From contig CM017558.1 in NCBI GenBank assembly GCA_007844125.1, positions 23,965,415 through 24,029,414 on the forward strand: a stretch of 64,000 nt of DNA, read 5' to 3'. The translations under genes and the position numbers were made by a program. The notes under the pieces are model-generated. The model made no database searches. It worked only from the letters and a program-made list of their open reading frames with translations, and was not told the DNA's origin. This DNA comes from Sinonovacula constricta. Lineage: Eukaryota > Mollusca > Bivalvia > Cardiida > Solecurtidae. Shown here piece after piece: positions 63,876 through 64,000 of this stretch (positions are counted from its first letter, which is position 1; every line of letters starts with the position of its first letter).

Positions 63876-64000
63876 GGATGTTTTAAAGTCAGAACGGGAC
63901 TTGAATTTTTATATTTATTTATACAAAGCCGAGCTCAATGGAAAGTGTAAGAAAATATGGTAGCATAAATCATGGTTTACAAGCAATGATAAATCAGGTG
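63876..64000 (+). other. 3' UTR, start
   Basis: Follows the stop codon. No AATAAA polyadenylation signal is seen before the window ends, so the transcript probably extends further. Confidence 0.7.

Larger units (their letters stand above)
60249..63648 (+). other. Intron 23
   Basis: Contains two SINE D copies, an M3 fragment (60885-61065) and the M2 element at 63215. 61320-63200 is very AT-rich with nothing recognised. Confidence 0.5.

Overview
The window is animal genomic DNA: AT-rich, with long introns, GT-AG splice sites and many short non-autonomous transposable elements. The lineage is probably a lophotrochozoan, most likely a bivalve mollusc. That is an inference from the style of the tRNA-derived SINEs and from a tandem-repeat element that opens with a TTAGCTCACCTGAGC-type motif; no species marker is visible.

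One gene spans the window on the + strand. I rebuilt it as 24 exons (E1 to E24). It enters already coding at base 1, so its 5' end lies upstream, and it ends at a TAA at 63873-63875 followed by the start of a 3' UTR. Intron phase matches at every junction. The 3,447 nt of joined coding sequence stay open and give at least about 1,148 residues. The protein has a helical N-terminal fragment, Ser/Pro/Arg-rich linkers, a large low-complexity exon with a nine-His run (E11), two IQ calmodulin-binding motifs (E15 and E19), an acidic EF-hand-like stretch (E21) and a highly charged Arg/Lys/Glu tail (E24). The likely role is a calmodulin-binding cytoskeletal, ciliary or centrosomal scaffold. I do not recognise the family by name, and no symbol is assigned. 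No second gene and no functional RNA gene could be supported.

Layout: E1-E8 lie in 1-14260, with introns up to 6.8 kb. A 16-kb intron (14261-30395) holds a 41-bp tRNA-like minisatellite, a 46-bp minisatellite grown from the end of a hAT-type MITE, many SINEs and a possible solo LTR. E9-E12 lie in 30396-38075. A 6.4-kb AT-rich intron follows. E13-E22 are dense between 44499 and 54081 and carry the IQ and EF-hand-like region. The last 9.5 kb before E24 contain a 47-bp minisatellite grown from the E22 splice donor, a 59-bp ATTGG/CCAAT array with a trimeric higher-order pattern, and a candidate 18-nt microexon.

At least four tRNA-derived SINE families and several MITE families account for much of the intron sequence. 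Nothing here amounts to a new defence or biosynthetic system. The most unusual features are the unnamed IQ protein, three very short exons (12, 18 and 24 nt), MITEs sitting about 10 bp after splice donors, and minisatellites that arose from a MITE terminus and from an exon-intron boundary.
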